A stretch of DNA of 9,053 bases from DASQHY01 sp036390175 (GTDB lineage: Bacteria > Acidobacteriota > Terriglobia > Acidiferrales > UBA7541): assembly GCA_036390175.1 (NCBI GenBank), contig DASWCG010000342.1, positions 1-9,053 of the forward strand. The letters are read 5' to 3'. Positions 1 through 6,474 of this stretch are shown here, one piece after another. The notes below the pieces were generated by a model, which was given only the letters and a program-made list of their open reading frames with translations, ran no database searches and was not told where the DNA came from. Positions within the stretch are counted from its first letter, which is position 1; every line of letters starts with the position of its first letter. Position numbers and translations under genes: made by a program.

Positions 1-477
1 CCACGGGTTCATCTGAGCAAGAATGGCATTCCATCCCTCCGCAAAGGCGAAGTCCTCGGCGGGCTGGTTTCCGGCCGCGCGCAATTGCTCGCGCAACTCT
101 TCCGCCGTGTTGTCCGTGAACCGGAAGATGGCGCTGAAGAAATTTTGGTCCAGGACGGGCGCGCCGAGAAAACGGTACAGTTGAAGCCGCTCGACGGGGT
201 CCCGCACCAGCGACAGGACGTGCCCATCGCCGGCAAACACCGCGCCGGTCACGCGGCCGTCACACGGAGAAAAGAAGGCGAGCTTGCCGGGCCCGAGTGA
301 AATATGGAGAGCACCGCGGTGAAGGCTCAGGTCTTTGACGGAATATACGTCCTTCGGTGAGACACGGAGTCCATTGAGCGCGTTGTAGAGTTCGCGCGGC
401 TTCCGCTCCGTGGGCGTCTGAGCCCGCGCTGCCGCCGCCAGCAGAAGAAAAGCGGCGATGCCTGCCCGCACCCTCAT
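1..477 (-). CDS. Secreted protein of unknown function, N-terminal 159 residues (possibly M1-peptidase-like)
   Basis: An uninterrupted minus-strand frame runs from an ATG at 477 to the left window edge, so the C-terminus and stop are missing. Translation gives a signal peptide (MRVRAGIAAFLLLAAAARA, cleavage expected after ARA, residue 19), then an alpha/beta-looking mature part: ELYNALNGLRV, VYSVKDLSLHRGALHISLG, GKLAFFSPCDGRVTGAVF, and LQLYRFLGAPVLDQNFFSA. The protein is therefore exported. From memory this segment resembles the leading domain of some acidobacterial proteins annotated as M1-type (membrane alanyl) aminopeptidases, but no catalytic motif lies in the visible part, so the function is open. 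A second in-frame ATG at 504 would add nine residues; it has no ribosome binding site, and 477 places the signal peptide normally. The gene is divergent from the 558 gene with an 80 bp gap. Confidence 0.65.
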   Translation of the reverse strand, partial: MRVRAGIAAFLLLAAAARAQTPTERKPRELYNALNGLRVSPKDVYSVKDLSLHRGALHISLGPGKLAFFSPCDGRVTGAVFAGDGHVLSLVRDPVERLQLYRFLGAPVLDQNFFSAIFRFTDNTAEELREQLRAAGNQPAEDFAFAEGWNAILAQMNPW

Positions 478-557
478 GCCTGGAACTGTAGCAACTTTAA
501 GCATGCGGCGGCAACCGCGAGCAAGGACCAGCCCATGGCATTTGATAAACTGAGGCC

Positions 558-2012
558 GTGAGAGTCGCTCGCAAAGTCCGGCCACACGGCTTGCTTGCCA
601 CACTGGCGGTGCTGTTGCTTCCCGGCCTAGCGTTGGCCGACACGATTGTCTTGAAAAACGGCCGGCGCATCATTGCCTCCAATGTAGTGGAAGAAAAAGG
701 CTGGGTCAGCTACGAGACACCGGCGGGACGCCTCAGCCTTCCCAAAAGCACCGTGGATCATATCGAGCGCGGCGGGGATCCCTTTGCCGGTTCGGGGAAC
801 GGCGTCCCCCGGCAAAATGATTTGCCGCTCACGCCCCCGCAGATCGACCTGGCCCCCGCCGACGACGAAGTCGCCCGTTCTGTGGTGCACGACGGCTCGA
901 TTAACCGGGAGTACATTGCCCGCCTGGAGAATGCCGCGGGTCATGAGGAAAGCGGCGCGGTGGACCGCGTTGTGCGCGCTCATATGGCGGCGGCGCAGTT
1001 TGAGCTGGCGCGCAACGACTTCGAGCAAGCCATCACTCAGGAAAGGCGCGCGCTCAGCTACGCCCCGGAGCAAACCTCCCTATTGCTGGACCTTGCTTAT
1101 CTGCACCTGCGCCGCAGCGAATACAAGGCCGCGCTCGAGTACCTGGAGCGCGCGCGCCGCACCGCTCCGGATTCCGCGGATGTCGCCAAGCTGAGCGGCT
1201 GGGCCTACTATGGCTCGAACAAGCTCGATCAGGCGGTGGCGGAATGGAGGCGCGCTTTATCCCTGCGCCCCGACGCCGAGGTGAAGGCCGCGCTGGAAAA
1301 GGCCGAGCGGGACCAGCAGGCCGAGGAAAGCTTCAAGGAAAACGAAAGCGGCCACTTCATGCTGCGATACTACGGCGGCGCCGAGCCGGCGCTCGCCCGC
1401 AGCGTTCTGCGCACACTCGAGATCCATTTCAACGCCATCGAATCCGAGTTGGACTTTACGCCCGCCGAACCGATCGGCGTCATTCTCTACACGCAGCAGG
1501 CGTTCGCGGATATTACCCGCGCGCGCGGCTGGGTCGGCGCGCTCAACGACGGGCGCATCCGCGTGCCCGTCCAGGGGCTGAAAGAAGTCACTCCGGAGCT
1601 GTCCCATGTCCTCAAGCACGAGTTGACTCACAGCTTTATTCAGCAGAAAACGCGCGGTCATTGCCCCGGCTGGCTCCAGGAAGGATTGGCGCAGTGGATG
1701 GAGGGTCAGCGGAGCGGCGAGGACGCCCAGGGTTTGGTGAGGATCTATGAAGAGAAACGGGCCGTGCCACTCTCGCTCCTAGAAGGTTCGTGGACGAACT
1801 TCTCTGCGGATATGGCTGCCTATGGCTACGCGTGGTCGCTGGCGACAGTGGAATACATTGTGCGAACCAACGGCATGCGCGACATCGAGAAAATCCTGGA
1901 ACGGCTCACGGCGCTGGGCTCGACCGAAGCTGCCTGCCGTGAAGTCCTGCACGAAGATTACGATGAAATGGCCAAGGCGACCGCCGAATACCTCCGCCAC
2001 ACCTATCACTGA
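558..2012 (+). CDS. Exported TPR protein with gluzincin-like (peptidase MA-type) zinc domain
   Basis: This 484-residue frame opens with GTG and a clear signal peptide (basic RVARKVRPH, hydrophobic LLATLAVLLLPGLALA, cleavage near residue 28), so it acts in the periplasm or on an outer surface. Residues 29-70 form a small beta-rich segment (TIVLKNGRRI...GWVSYETPAGRLSLPKSTVDHIE) like the SH3/LSm-type N-termini of other secreted proteins. Three TPR-like helical pairs follow at about 141-172, 173-206 and 207-240, giving a protein-binding platform. The C-terminal domain carries HELTH (His354, Glu355, His358) and WLQEGLAQW (Glu375), the HExxH plus downstream Glu pattern of gluzincins such as the peptidase MA-like family. 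All expected zinc residues are present, so a protease is plausible, but the substrate is unknown. GAGG at 552-555 is only two bases from the GTG, and GATAAA at 544-549 could be a -10 for a nearly leaderless transcript; the exact start is therefore somewhat uncertain. Confidence 0.85.
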   Translation: MRVARKVRPHGLLATLAVLLLPGLALADTIVLKNGRRIIASNVVEEKGWVSYETPAGRLSLPKSTVDHIERGGDPFAGSGNGVPRQNDLPLTPPQIDLAPADDEVARSVVHDGSINREYIARLENAAGHEESGAVDRVVRAHMAAAQFELARNDFEQAITQERRALSYAPEQTSLLLDLAYLHLRRSEYKAALEYLERARRTAPDSADVAKLSGWAYYGSNKLDQAVAEWRRALSLRPDAEVKAALEKAERDQQAEESFKENESGHFMLRYYGGAEPALARSVLRTLEIHFNAIESELDFTPAEPIGVILYTQQAFADITRARGWVGALNDGRIRVPVQGLKEVTPELSHVLKHELTHSFIQQKTRGHCPGWLQEGLAQWMEGQRSGEDAQGLVRIYEEKRAVPLSLLEGSWTNFSADMAAYGYAWSLATVEYIVRTNGMRDIEKILERLTALGSTEAACREVLHEDYDEMAKATAEYLRHTYH

Positions 2013-2019
2013 AAGTTTG

Positions 2020-3177
2020 TCAAGTAGTCGCGAGTAGTGCCGCCAGAAGCGCGGCGCGTTCCGGCATGGCGCGGATAAGCGCATGTTCAGCGGGACTGTG
2101 CGCGCCGTCGCCCACGGCGCCGAGACCGTCAAGAGTCGGCACGCCGGCGGCGGCCGTCAGGTTGCCGTCCGAGCCGCCGCCCGCCGGGGATTCGCCAATC
2201 GGGAAGCCCAGTTCGTCTGCGAGGAGCTGGGCCTTGCGGTAGAGCGCGGCGCTCATCTTGCGCTCGAGCGGCGGGCGATTGAACCCGCCGGTGACCCGCA
2301 AGCGCGCGCCGGGAAGAATCGGCCGCAACGAGCGTAACCTGCGTTCCAGCCATTTCATATCGGCAATCCGCGCAGCGCGAATGTCAATCACAGCGTGGGC
2401 GCGGTCGGCGATGACGTTGGCGCGAGTGCCTCCCTCGATGATGTCCGCATTCACCGTGATGCCGCGGCGAAAATCGGTGAAGCCGGCGATGCGCGAGATT
2501 TGCAGCGCCAGTTCGTGCACGGCGTTTACGCCCTTCTGCGGCTCGAGACCTGCATGGGCGGCGCGGCCGGTGATTTCGATTTCCATCTGGCCCACGCCCT
2601 TGCGCGAGGTTTTCAGCGAGCCGCGCGAGCCAAAGGCCGGCTCGAGAACAAAGACCGCGTCGCTGTGCCGCGCTTCGCGCTCGATGACTTCGCGCGACGC
2701 GCCGCTTCCGATCTCTTCATCGGAAGTCCACAGACACACCACGCGCTTGCCGAGCGGCGTCCGGGTGCGCTCCAGAGCCTCCGCAGCAAACAGCGCCTGC
2801 ACGATGCCTGCCTTCATGTCGAATGCGCCGGGTCCCCAGGCGCGTCCTTTGGCGATGCGGAACGGCATGCGCTGGAGAGTGCCGATCTCATAGACCGTGT
2901 CGAGGTGTCCGAGAATCAGCAATTGCCCTTTCGCTCTTCGGCCAGCGGGCCCCAGCGTCACGCGAAGATGATTGCCGTGGTGCTTCTGGCGAAGAAACTC
3001 GACGCGCGCGCCGCGCTTGTGCCACTCTGCGGCGACGCGCTCGCCGCAGAGGTCCACCGCAGCCTTGACGAAGCTCGGCGATTCCAGCCGGACCAGCGCG
3101 CCAAGAGTGTTCACCATTTCTTTCTCTTGCTTTCGCAGGGTTGCAAGGAGCATCTGCGAGTCGGGAAGCGCGGGCAT
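2020..3177 (-). CDS. M20-family metallopeptidase, carboxypeptidase G2-like
   Basis: The 385-residue product has the complete di-zinc site of M20 peptidases: GHLDTV (His91, Asp93), GPGAFDMKAG (Asp120, bridging), DEEIGS (Glu154 general base, Glu155 ligand), FVLEP (Glu179) and GAHSPAEH (His360). GRAAHAGLEP near 204-213 belongs to the lid/dimerisation domain and supplies the conserved His208. This order and spacing match the glutamate carboxypeptidase (CPG2) branch, which removes C-terminal glutamate or similar amino acids from N-acyl or peptidyl substrates; the actual substrate cannot be read from sequence. No signal peptide is evident, so it is probably cytoplasmic. The start at 3177 has no Shine-Dalgarno; Met21 at 3117 has a purine-rich upstream stretch, but starting there would trim the usual leading helix. 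The gene is convergent with the TPR gene (7 bp gap, no terminator seen) and divergent from the lipid A operon. Confidence 0.9.
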   Translation of the reverse strand: MPALPDSQMLLATLRKQEKEMVNTLGALVRLESPSFVKAAVDLCGERVAAEWHKRGARVEFLRQKHHGNHLRVTLGPAGRRAKGQLLILGHLDTVYEIGTLQRMPFRIAKGRAWGPGAFDMKAGIVQALFAAEALERTRTPLGKRVVCLWTSDEEIGSGASREVIEREARHSDAVFVLEPAFGSRGSLKTSRKGVGQMEIEITGRAAHAGLEPQKGVNAVHELALQISRIAGFTDFRRGITVNADIIEGGTRANVIADRAHAVIDIRAARIADMKWLERRLRSLRPILPGARLRVTGGFNRPPLERKMSAALYRKAQLLADELGFPIGESPAGGGSDGNLTAAAGVPTLDGLGAVGDGAHSPAEHALIRAMPERAALLAALLATT

Positions 3178-3186
3178 AACCGGCGT

Positions 3187-3215
3187 ATCGTAACAATGGG
3201 CAGCACGACAGGCAA
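3187..3215 (-). promoter_or_regulatory. Candidate sigma70-type promoter for the M20 peptidase gene
   Basis: Read on the minus strand, TTGCCT (-35, 3215-3210) and TACGAT (-10, 3192-3187) are separated by exactly 17 bp, each matching four of six consensus bases. Transcription would begin around 3180, leaving only a few bases before the ATG at 3177, which would fit the absence of a Shine-Dalgarno. This is pattern matching only. Confidence 0.35.
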
Positions 3216-3220
3216 CGGCG

Positions 3221-3250
3221 TTTCCACTCGCTGCATGCTTCGCATATAAT
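3221..3250 (+). promoter_or_regulatory. Candidate sigma70-type promoter of the fabZ-lpxA operon
   Basis: A perfect TATAAT lies at 3245-3250 with TTTCCA (four of six matches to TTGACA) at 3221-3226 and an 18 bp spacer. Transcription would start near 3257, giving a leader of about 67 nt before the fabZ ATG at 3324. It sits directly upstream of the seven-gene run and back to back with the candidate minus-strand promoter, with their -35 boxes five bases apart. Confidence 0.6.
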
Positions 3251-3312
3251 CAACGTTTCACACAGGAAGGGAATGCAGCGCAGAGCATCTGCCGCTAGGA
3301 CGCGCGCGAGCC

Positions 3313-3318
3313 GAGGAG
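3313..3318 (+). promoter_or_regulatory. Ribosome binding site that sets the fabZ start
   Basis: GAGGAG lies five bases before the ATG at 3324 and favours this start over the in-frame ATG at 3273, which has its own purine-rich AGGAAGG at 3264-3270. Confidence 0.65.
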
Positions 3319-3323
3319 AGCTG

Positions 3324-3794
3324 ATGATCCTGGACACGAACGGCATTCAGAAGATTCTGCCGCACCGCTACCCTTTCCTGATGGTGGACGGAATACTGGA
3401 AATGGAGCGCCGGAAGAGCATCGTCGGCGTAAAAAACGTGAGCATCAATGAACCCTATTTTCAGGGGCACTTTCCGGGAAAGCCCATCATGCCCGGCGTG
3501 CTGATTGTCGAGGCACTGGCGCAGACCGGAGGCATCCTGCTGCTTTCGGAAATACCGGACCGCGAGAACAAACTCCTGTATTTTGTTGCCATGGACGATG
3601 CCCGCTTCCGGCGGCCTGTAGTGCCGGGGGACCAGTTGCGGCTGGAAGTGACGGTGATTTCCTGGCGCAGCGGCGGGACCTTTTGCAAGATGCATGGAAA
3701 GGCGACGGTCAACGGCGAACTGGCCGCCGAAGGCACGGTCATGTGCAAGATGGTGGACCGCGATGCGGCCCCGTCGGACGAAGCCAATTCCTGA
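3324..3794 (+). CDS. fabZ: 3-hydroxyacyl-[acyl-carrier-protein] dehydratase FabZ
   Basis: FabZ removes water from 3-hydroxyacyl-ACP in cytoplasmic type II fatty acid synthesis and so competes with LpxA for the hydroxyacyl-ACP pool. The 156-residue product is of normal family length. It begins with the typical IQKILPHRYPFLMVD, and the hot-dog active site is intact: His49 in GHFPGKPIMPGV and Glu63 in VEALAQTGG, equivalent to E. coli His54 and Glu68. The later FVAMDDARFRRPVVPGDQL is also standard. The start at 3324 is chosen because it has a good Shine-Dalgarno and because FabZ proteins usually begin just before the LPHRYP motif; starting at 3273 would add an Arg-rich 17-residue tail. It is first in the operon, and its TGA overlaps the lpxA ATG by one base. 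Confidence 0.96.
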   Translation: MILDTNGIQKILPHRYPFLMVDGILEMERRKSIVGVKNVSINEPYFQGHFPGKPIMPGVLIVEALAQTGGILLLSEIPDRENKLLYFVAMDDARFRRPVVPGDQLRLEVTVISWRSGGTFCKMHGKATVNGELAAEGTVMCKMVDRDAAPSDEANS

Positions 3795-4573
3795 TGAGTG
3801 AAATCCACGCGCACGCCATTGTTTCGCCGAAGGCCCGCTTGGGGCGGGACTCCCGCATCGGGGCTTTTGCCGTCGTCGGCGACGACGTAGACCTGGGGGA
3901 AGGATGCGTTGTTCAGGCGCACGCCGTGGTTCAGGGACCGGCGCGGATCGGGCGGGAAAACATCTTTCACCCGTTTTGTTCGGTGGGAAGCGACCCGCAG
4001 GACCTGAAGTATGCCGGGGAGCGGACGGAGCTCGAGATCGGCGACGCCAACACGTTTCGCGAATTCGTCACCGTGAACCGCGGCACGAAGCAGGGCGGCG
4101 GGGTGACGCGAATCGGCGACGGAAATCTCTTCATGGCGTACGCGCACGTTGCGCACGATTGTCACGTGGGGAGTGGCACGGTGTTTGCCAATGGAGCCAC
4201 CCTGGCCGGCCACGTGGCCATCGAAGATCATGTGACGGTGGGCGCATTCTCAGCGGTGCATCAGTTCTGCCGGGTTGGGCGGCACGCTTATATCGGCGGT
4301 TTTACGGTCGTCACGCAGGACGTATCGCCGTTTTCGAAGGTCGTCTCCGAGCGCGAAACCAAATGCTACGGAGTCAACGCGATTGGGCTGGAGCGTAGCG
4401 GCTTCGAAGCCGGGCGAATCCGCGCCATCGAACAGGCCTATCGCGTTCTGCTCCGGTCGAAATTGAACACCACGCAAGCGATCGAGCGCATGCGCGCCAC
4501 ACTCAACGGTTCGGCCGACGTGGAAGAGCTGATCCGTTTCATCGAAACCGCCGAACGCGGGCTGACGAAATAG
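3794..4573 (+). CDS. lpxA: Acyl-ACP--UDP-N-acetylglucosamine O-acyltransferase LpxA
   Basis: LpxA carries out the first step of lipid A synthesis, moving a 3-hydroxyacyl chain from ACP to the 3 position of UDP-GlcNAc (or a 3-amino analogue in some bacteria). The 259-residue product is nearly the same length as E. coli LpxA (262). Its N-terminal two-thirds is a hexapeptide-repeat left-handed beta helix, and it carries the diagnostic AHVAHDCHVG (His118 and His121, the latter matching catalytic His125 of E. coli), DPQDLKYAGE, LAGH (His140), AVHQFC (His156) and YGVNAIGLERSGF before a helical C-terminal domain. By alignment by eye, Gly169 takes the place of E. coli Gly173, which in E. coli allows a C14 chain, so a long acyl donor is inferred. 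It starts in a TGATG overlap with fabZ and is probably translationally coupled. Confidence 0.97.
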   Translation: MSEIHAHAIVSPKARLGRDSRIGAFAVVGDDVDLGEGCVVQAHAVVQGPARIGRENIFHPFCSVGSDPQDLKYAGERTELEIGDANTFREFVTVNRGTKQGGGVTRIGDGNLFMAYAHVAHDCHVGSGTVFANGATLAGHVAIEDHVTVGAFSAVHQFCRVGRHAYIGGFTVVTQDVSPFSKVVSERETKCYGVNAIGLERSGFEAGRIRAIEQAYRVLLRSKLNTTQAIERMRATLNGSADVEELIRFIETAERGLTK

Positions 4574-4588
4574 ACCGGCCCAACGCAC

Positions 4589-5479
4589 ATGGTTCCTCCC
4601 TTCGAAAACACGATCGAGCTTTCCGGCTGGGGACTGATTGCCGGCAACGGCCGATTCCCGTTTCTCGTTCTCGAAGGCGCGCGCAGCCAGGGAATCGAAA
4701 TGGCGGTGATCGCTTTGCGGGAAGAGGCTTCGCCCGACCTGGAAAAGGCCGCGCGAAGGCTGCACTGGGTAGGCCTCGGCGAGCTGGGCAAAGCCATCGA
4801 GCTGATGCACAAGGAAGGCGTCAAGAGGGCCGTGATGGCGGGCCAGGTGAAGCACAACAAAATCTTCAGCTCCATCCGGCCGGACTGGAAACTGGCAAAG
4901 CTCCTGTTCTCTCTGCCACGCAAGAACACCGACGCATTGATCGGCGCGGTCGCAAAAGTCCTCGCGGACGATGGCATCCAGTTGGTGGACTCGACCGCGT
5001 TCTTGAAGCCGCTTGTGCCCGAGCCCGGGGTGCTCACGCGGCGCGCCCCCGGCGCGCGCGAAGCGGCGGACCTCGCATACGGTTTGGGTGTGGCGCGGCA
5101 CATCGCGGCGCTCGACCTCGGGCAGACCGTGGTGATTTCCGACCGCGCCTGTGTGGCCCTGGAAGCCATGGAAGGGACCGACGAAACCATTGAACGAGCG
5201 GCGCGCATCGCCGCGGGCCGGCCGCTGGTGGTGGTGAAGGTTAGCAAGCCGCAGCAGGACATGCGCTTCGATGTACCCGTCATCGGGCTTCCCACCGTCG
5301 AAGTGATGAGGAAGTCGGGTGTGACCGCGCTTGGCGTGGATGCGGGGCGGACGCTTTTGTTTGACCGTAAACGTCTGATTGAAGCAGCGGACGCCGGGGG
5401 GATTGCCATCGAGGCATTCGTGCCGGAGATTGCGGCGGAGGCGCCGCATCCCGCAAGCGCCGCGGAAGGAAGCGATTGA
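4589..5479 (+). CDS. lpxI: UDP-2,3-diacylglucosamine pyrophosphatase LpxI
   Basis: LpxI cleaves UDP-2,3-diacylglucosamine to lipid X and UMP, the step done by the unrelated LpxH in E. coli. The 296-residue product shows the family pattern (formerly DUF1009): WGLIAGNGRFPFLVLEGAR at the N-terminus, GVKRAVMAGQV near 77-87, then the C-terminal catalytic domain with VVISDRACVALEAMEGTDE (181-199) and VKVSKPQQDMRFDVPVIGLP (216-235; 20 residues). Asp228 in FDVP probably matches the catalytic Asp225 of Caulobacter LpxI. The last 20 residues are a low-complexity Ala/Glu/Pro tail beyond the usual end, and this tail encodes the ribosome binding site of the next gene. It begins 15 bp after lpxA with no strong Shine-Dalgarno. 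Direct position after lpxA supports a role in lipid A. Confidence 0.93.
   Translation: MVPPFENTIELSGWGLIAGNGRFPFLVLEGARSQGIEMAVIALREEASPDLEKAARRLHWVGLGELGKAIELMHKEGVKRAVMAGQVKHNKIFSSIRPDWKLAKLLFSLPRKNTDALIGAVAKVLADDGIQLVDSTAFLKPLVPEPGVLTRRAPGAREAADLAYGLGVARHIAALDLGQTVVISDRACVALEAMEGTDETIERAARIAAGRPLVVVKVSKPQQDMRFDVPVIGLPTVEVMRKSGVTALGVDAGRTLLFDRKRLIEAADAGGIAIEAFVPEIAAEAPHPASAAEGSD
5464..5470 (+). promoter_or_regulatory. Ribosome binding site supporting a TTG start
   Basis: GGAAGGA inside the 3' end of lpxI lies five bases before TTG at 5476-5478. It is the reason for choosing this rare start, which also keeps the N-terminal segment before the Rossmann fold short. Confidence 0.65.
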
Positions 5480-6474
5480 GCGGCTCCCAAAGCACCGGCA
5501 GCAAAGTCCGCGTCGCCGTGGTTGGCGCCGGCGATTTTGGGCGGAACCATGTCCGCGTTTTCCGGGAACTGGAGAACGTGGACCTCGCCGGGGTGGTGGA
5601 CACAAATCTGGAACGCGCCGCGCAGGTGGCCTCGGAATTCTCGACCACGGCGTTTCCGAGTCTGGAGGCGCTGGCGGGCCGCGTTGACGCCGTGTGCGTG
5701 GCGGTGCCCACGGCGGACCACGCGCGGATCGGCTGCGCGCTGCTCGAGCAAGGCATAGACGTGCTCGTCGAGAAGCCCATGGCGGCGTCACTCGCCGAGG
5801 CGGATGCTCTGATCGCCACGGCGGCGAAACGCGGGCGTATTCTGCAAGTGGGGCATCTCGAACGGTTCAATCCCGCGGTGCTCGCGGTTGAGCCGCTCAT
5901 CCGCCGGCCGCTGTTTTTTGAAGTCCACCGGCTGGGGGTTTATACGCCGCGCAGCCTGGATATCGACGTGGTGTATGACGTCATGATTCACGACCTGGAC
6001 ATTCTGCTGGCGCTGCTGCACTCGCCGGTGGAAGACCTGCAGGCGGTGGGAATTCCCGTATTGACCGACAAAGTGGACATCGCACACGCGCGCATCGCGT
6101 TTGCCTCGGGGGCCATCGCCAACGTGACGGCGAGCCGCGTCTCCACCGAGCGGGTTCGCAAAATGCGTTTCTTCCAGGAACACGAATATATTTCGCTCGA
6201 CTATACGCGCCGCGATGCGCTGCGTGTGCGCGTGCGCAAGCCGGGGGCGCAACCGGAGTTCGATTTTGAAAAGCTCCCGGTACAACCTGAGGAGCCGCTG
6301 CGAGCCGAACTGCGCGAATTCGTGGACGCCGTGCGCACGCGAAAGACGCCGCGCGTGGACGGCGCCGCGGGACGCCGCGCGCTGGAACTTGCCGACCGCG
6401 TCATGGCGGGCATCCTCGAACATGGGCGCCGCGTCCAATTGGATGCCTTTGCCGCTCCCCAGGCGAGCCGATGA
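5476..6474 (+). CDS. Gfo/Idh/MocA-family NAD(P)-dependent sugar oxidoreductase (candidate GnnA-type)
   Basis: The 332-residue product has an N-terminal Rossmann domain with VAVVGAGDFGRNHVRVF (residues 13-29), VDAVCVAVPTADHA (70-83) and EKPMA (99-103, including the catalytic-region Lys100), and a C-terminal alpha/beta substrate domain with GHLERFNPAV (126-135) and VVYDVMIHDLDILL, in which Asp168, His172 and Asp173 lie in the family's active-site region. Such enzymes oxidise sugars or sugar nucleotides with NAD(P). Position matters: it overlaps the lpxI stop (TTGA) within a lipid A operon. In Acidithiobacillus ferrooxidans a family member, GnnA, oxidises the 3-hydroxyl of UDP-GlcNAc so that GnnB can aminate it, and the genes lie beside lpxA. 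GnnA is a reasonable inference here but not proven: no aminotransferase is in the window. The TTG start is supported by GGAAGGA. Confidence 0.9.
   Translation: MSGSQSTGSKVRVAVVGAGDFGRNHVRVFRELENVDLAGVVDTNLERAAQVASEFSTTAFPSLEALAGRVDAVCVAVPTADHARIGCALLEQGIDVLVEKPMAASLAEADALIATAAKRGRILQVGHLERFNPAVLAVEPLIRRPLFFEVHRLGVYTPRSLDIDVVYDVMIHDLDILLALLHSPVEDLQAVGIPVLTDKVDIAHARIAFASGAIANVTASRVSTERVRKMRFFQEHEYISLDYTRRDALRVRVRKPGAQPEFDFEKLPVQPEEPLRAELREFVDAVRTRKTPRVDGAAGRRALELADRVMAGILEHGRRVQLDAFAAPQASR

Noticed and set aside
627..1073. A 148-codon minus-strand open frame inside the TPR/peptidase gene
   Set aside because: It is antisense to the signal peptide and TPR region, has no recognisable domain, and no ribosome binding site stands out.
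2013..2019. A bidirectional terminator between the convergent TPR and M20 genes
   Set aside because: Only seven bases separate the stops, and I found no stem-loop with a T-run in or beside the gap.
2395..3249. A 284-codon plus-strand open frame opposite the M20 peptidase gene
   Set aside because: It is antisense to a peptidase with every metal ligand intact, shows no domain or ribosome binding site, and has the composition of a shadow frame.
3255..3268. TTTCACACAGGA in the fabZ leader, matching the region before lacZ in the E. coli lac operon and in cloning vectors
   Set aside because: The match is only about a dozen bases and breaks off at once on both sides; there is no lac operator or vector sequence nearby, so it is most likely chance.
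3683..3793. In-frame upstream extension of LpxA to an ATG at 3683
   Set aside because: It overlaps fabZ by more than 100 bases and has no beta-helix character; the TGATG overlap at 3792-3796 gives a start typical of LpxA.
4250..5791. A 513-codon minus-strand open frame opposite lpxA, lpxI and the oxidoreductase
   Set aside because: Its product is rich in Arg, Pro and Gly with no recognisable domain, and it is exactly antisense to three genes with intact catalytic motifs. Long antisense frames are common in GC-rich DNA.
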